From: Rotaria macrura
Lineage: Eukaryota; Rotifera; Eurotatoria; Philodinida; Philodinidae
NCBI GenBank assembly: GCA_900239685.1
Contig: OENT01000073.1
Coordinates: 178,672 to 242,671 of the forward strand
DNA length: 64,000 nucleotides
Direction of reading: 5' to 3'
Shown: in pieces, positions 61,596-64,000 of the stretch
How positions within the stretch are numbered: the first letter of the stretch is position 1
Layout: each line of letters starts with the position of its first letter
Position numbers and translations under genes: made by a program
Notes under the pieces: generated by a model
Told to the model about the DNA's origin: nothing
The model's database searches: none
Seen by the model: the letters and a program-made list of their open reading frames with translations, nothing else

Positions 61596-63539
61596 ATCTA
61601 TTTGTTATTTATTTTTTATGTAGACCTATATGGCCGATGTAAAGAGTTGTGTATGAGGGAGACAAAAATATTTCTCGTACCTTTTTCTTTGTCGCCAACC
61701 TATACCAAGGTTCGTCTTACATGATGAAGGACATGCCGAGACAAACGTTATCGTAAGATCTGTGTTTTAATTTTTATTTCTTTTTATAATTAATAATCAA
61801 ATTTAGGAATATTTCAATCAATAATTATTTATCAGCTACCAACCAATGTCATATTATATGAAAGAGAAAACTTATGAAAAGTATTATGACAAATCAATAC
61901 AATCAATGAAAACCACGAACAGAAAAGAGAAAGATCCACGATAAATATGTTTTTTTTGAGTGACATTAGTGGTAAAAAATAAACGAATGCAATAGTTATA
62001 ACGTTCTTCTTCCTCTATTTACCACGCATATAAAGCGTCAAGTGGAATGGCATTTTTTCTCATTTCGAAAAATAAGACACATTACAAGTTTATATGAACC
62101 CTTACTTAGTTGACAGAATTTGGTCGTTGATTTACCTTTGATTTATGAGATGAGAATGTGTATTCATTTTATGAGAAAATAGAATAATAAGAAGAAAAAA
62201 AAGAACATAGGCTTTGATTAAATCATAAATTTCATGTTATTACAGCTGAAAATAACCAATTTCAGAATGCGTGCCACATACAGTGTTATGTGCGTCTGGT
62301 TTTTTTTCTGTTATTGAATGATATTTGATTTGCAGGAAGAATGGAAAAGAAAACATGTTGCATATTTATTCTTTCGCTGGTCTCAGCAGAAAATATTTGC
62401 AGCAGATTTTTGAAAATTATGCTTTGAGTATACCCTTGAATTTCAAAAACTTGAACTCATGCGAAACAACCAGAATAATTAAATGGCAAAATCAGTGAAT
62501 ATTTTTTTATTACTAAAACAATCGCTTATTTTTATGATATGCATGAATTAATAAAAGAAGACCCTGAGACAAATTCAGCCAAGGTTGTTAACATGACAAA
62601 TTAGGTTTTTGTCAAATTTTGTGTTTCATGAACAGGAGTATGATATGCATTCATTCACGGTACCAGTAAATTGAAAATCAAACAAAAAGTATATGAAATT
62701 ATATGCCCCAGACAAAAATTATCAGCACTTTTTTTCTAAAACTATACATACATAATACACACACATTCATTTTCTCGATTGTTCAATCACTAAATTAATC
62801 ATAGGAGATGTTTCTAACTAGACGTACAGTAAATATATTTTTCAATGACAATACAAGTGTGAGATTTATATCAGTGCAAAATGCGACAATGATACATCTA
62901 TGATTGAGTCGTGCTTTGTGCTAGTGACAATAAAAATCAAAGTAAGTACTATAAAAAAATGATTTTATACTTTGATTATTTCAAAATAATGAACGACAGG
63001 CTAGTTCTCGTTTCTTGTATGTTGTGTGAATACGCATGAAAATACTATTTGCTATCGTAATACTTGACAAAACAAACGATGAATTTATGTAACATCGCAC
63101 TTTAAATTCTAATTTTAATTATACGAATCAGTTTATGATACATACAGAAATCATGATCTTAATCATCTAATTATGCAGCTTTGACATTCATAATGGATGA
63201 GATATATCATACAAATCATTCAGTATCATTATAGAATCAATACATTAGTAGCCACCATAAGTTTTCTATCAAGTTTATTGCACTACATTGAAAACTCAAT
63301 ACAAATTTTTCGTCGGTTATGATTTACCCTAAATTCTGGTACCCTGAAGGTATCCCTGAATTCAATCCTTATTTGTGGATAATGAAATCAAAAAAGTGAA
63401 AACTGGTGAACGAGTAGAGATTTTGATTTAAGGATTTTTTGATTTGAGGACTTTTTCTAAAGTACAATTTGGCAAACACATTGTATCACTAGTCATTGTC
63501 CTTTACTAACGGCACCCAATAATCTAAAATCCATATTTG
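61596..63539. other. 1.9-kb AT-rich region, no gene seen
   Basis: No coding exon recognised. It should contain the promoter of the gene starting at 61595. Confidence 0.5.
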
Positions 63540-64000
63540 GGGTGTGGATGTGGGTGTGCGTGTGCGTGTGCGTGTGCATGCGCGTGTGCGGGTGGGGGTC
63601 GGTGGGAGAGTGGGTCAGGTTTCTGGTGTGGGTGTGAACGTGCAAAAGGGTGACATGTGGCAGGCTCTGGGTGTGCGTGTGGGTCTGCGGGTCCGTGCGG
63701 TGTGGCTAAGGTTCTCGGTGCGGGTGTGGGTGTCGGGGTGCGTGTGGATGCCGAGGTTGTGTGTGATGGTGTGGGTCTGGGTTTGGGTATGGCTGTGGGA
63801 GTTCATGTGGGTGTGTGGTGTGGGTGTGGGTGAGGTTGTGAGTGTGTGGGTGGGTGTGGGTGTTCGAATGAATGTGTGTGTTGGTGCTGATGTGGGTTGG
63901 TGTGGGTGTTCGAATGAATGTGTGTGTTGGTGCTGATGTGGGTTGGTGTGGGTGTTGGGAAGGGTGTGGGTATGAGGCTCGATGAGGTTGTGGTTATGGG
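63540..64000 (+). repeat. G/T-rich degenerate TGTGGG-like tract, continues past window
   Basis: The plus strand changes abruptly from AT-rich sequence to almost pure G/T with repeated gtgtgggtgtggg units, interrupted by gtgcgtgtgcg and other variants. A 46-bp unit containing ttcgaatgaatgtgtgtgtt is tandemly duplicated (tgttcgaatg at 63861 and again at 63907). TGTGGG-type repeats are what I recall for bdelloid telomeres. The G-rich strand runs rightward, the orientation expected near a right-hand chromosome end. The open frames here are repeat artefacts. Confidence 0.8.

Noticed and set aside
63544-63936. Val/Gly/Arg-rich frame in the G/T-rich tract
   Set aside because: Translation of simple repeats.

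Overview
The window looks like nuclear DNA of a bdelloid rotifer, most likely a large-genome genus such as Rotaria. This is inferred, not proven. The DNA is very AT-rich. Genes have short GT..AG introns (about 50-80 bp) with a few much longer ones. Protein types are clearly metazoan (IRF2BP, 14-3-3, TAF10, a sidestep-like Ig/FN3 receptor, a rhodopsin-type GPCR, a syntaxin). There is a Penelope-like retroelement, a glutathione reductase of bacterial/plant type, and a G-rich TGTGGG-like tract at the right edge. No rRNA, tRNA, CRISPR array or bacterial operon was recognised. All exon-intron models were built by hand and checked by keeping reading phase across every junction.

Left part (1-17.4 kb): a six-exon glutathione reductase gene (2271-5329, +) whose fourth intron carries a second copy of a 530-bp segment also found upstream at 653-1182; a 5-kb gene-free stretch; an IRF2BP-family nuclear regulator (10381-11736, +); then three related PLAC8/cornifelin cysteine-rich genes, all on the minus strand (11854-12388, 15572-16125, 16707-17365).

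Middle part (17.4-46 kb): an AT-rich desert; an eight-exon gene for a single-pass Ig/FN3 cell-surface receptor (22291-32649, -) with a 4.8-kb first intron; another desert with a C-rich tract and microsatellites; a divergent 14-3-3 gene (37897-38990, -); and a convergent pair of homologous low-complexity proteins (39701-41532, + and 42304-43888, -). The pair share a conserved core with identical exon lengths, and only the first has EF-hands.

Right part (46-64 kb): TAF10 (46505-46962, +), a syntaxin-type Qa-SNARE (48374-49120, +), a 7TM receptor (51960-53099, +), a degenerate Penelope-like element (about 53.4-55.3 kb, -) with reverse transcriptase and GIY-YIG regions, two in-frame stops and a hammerhead-ribozyme-like motif beyond its 3' end, a broken host-like coding fragment against its 5' end, a three-unit ubiquitin-like gene (56001-56756, -), a broken coding remnant, a secreted FN3-like, possibly GPI-anchored protein (60804-61595, -), and a G/T-rich tract (63540-64000) that runs off the end.

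The genes do not form one pathway. The best candidates for something unusual are the hammerhead-like motif beside the Penelope element, the convergent homologous pair with the conserved WxPYG/IIQYE core, the trimeric ubiquitin-like protein without a terminal GG, the bacterial-type glutathione reductase, and the telomere-like tract.
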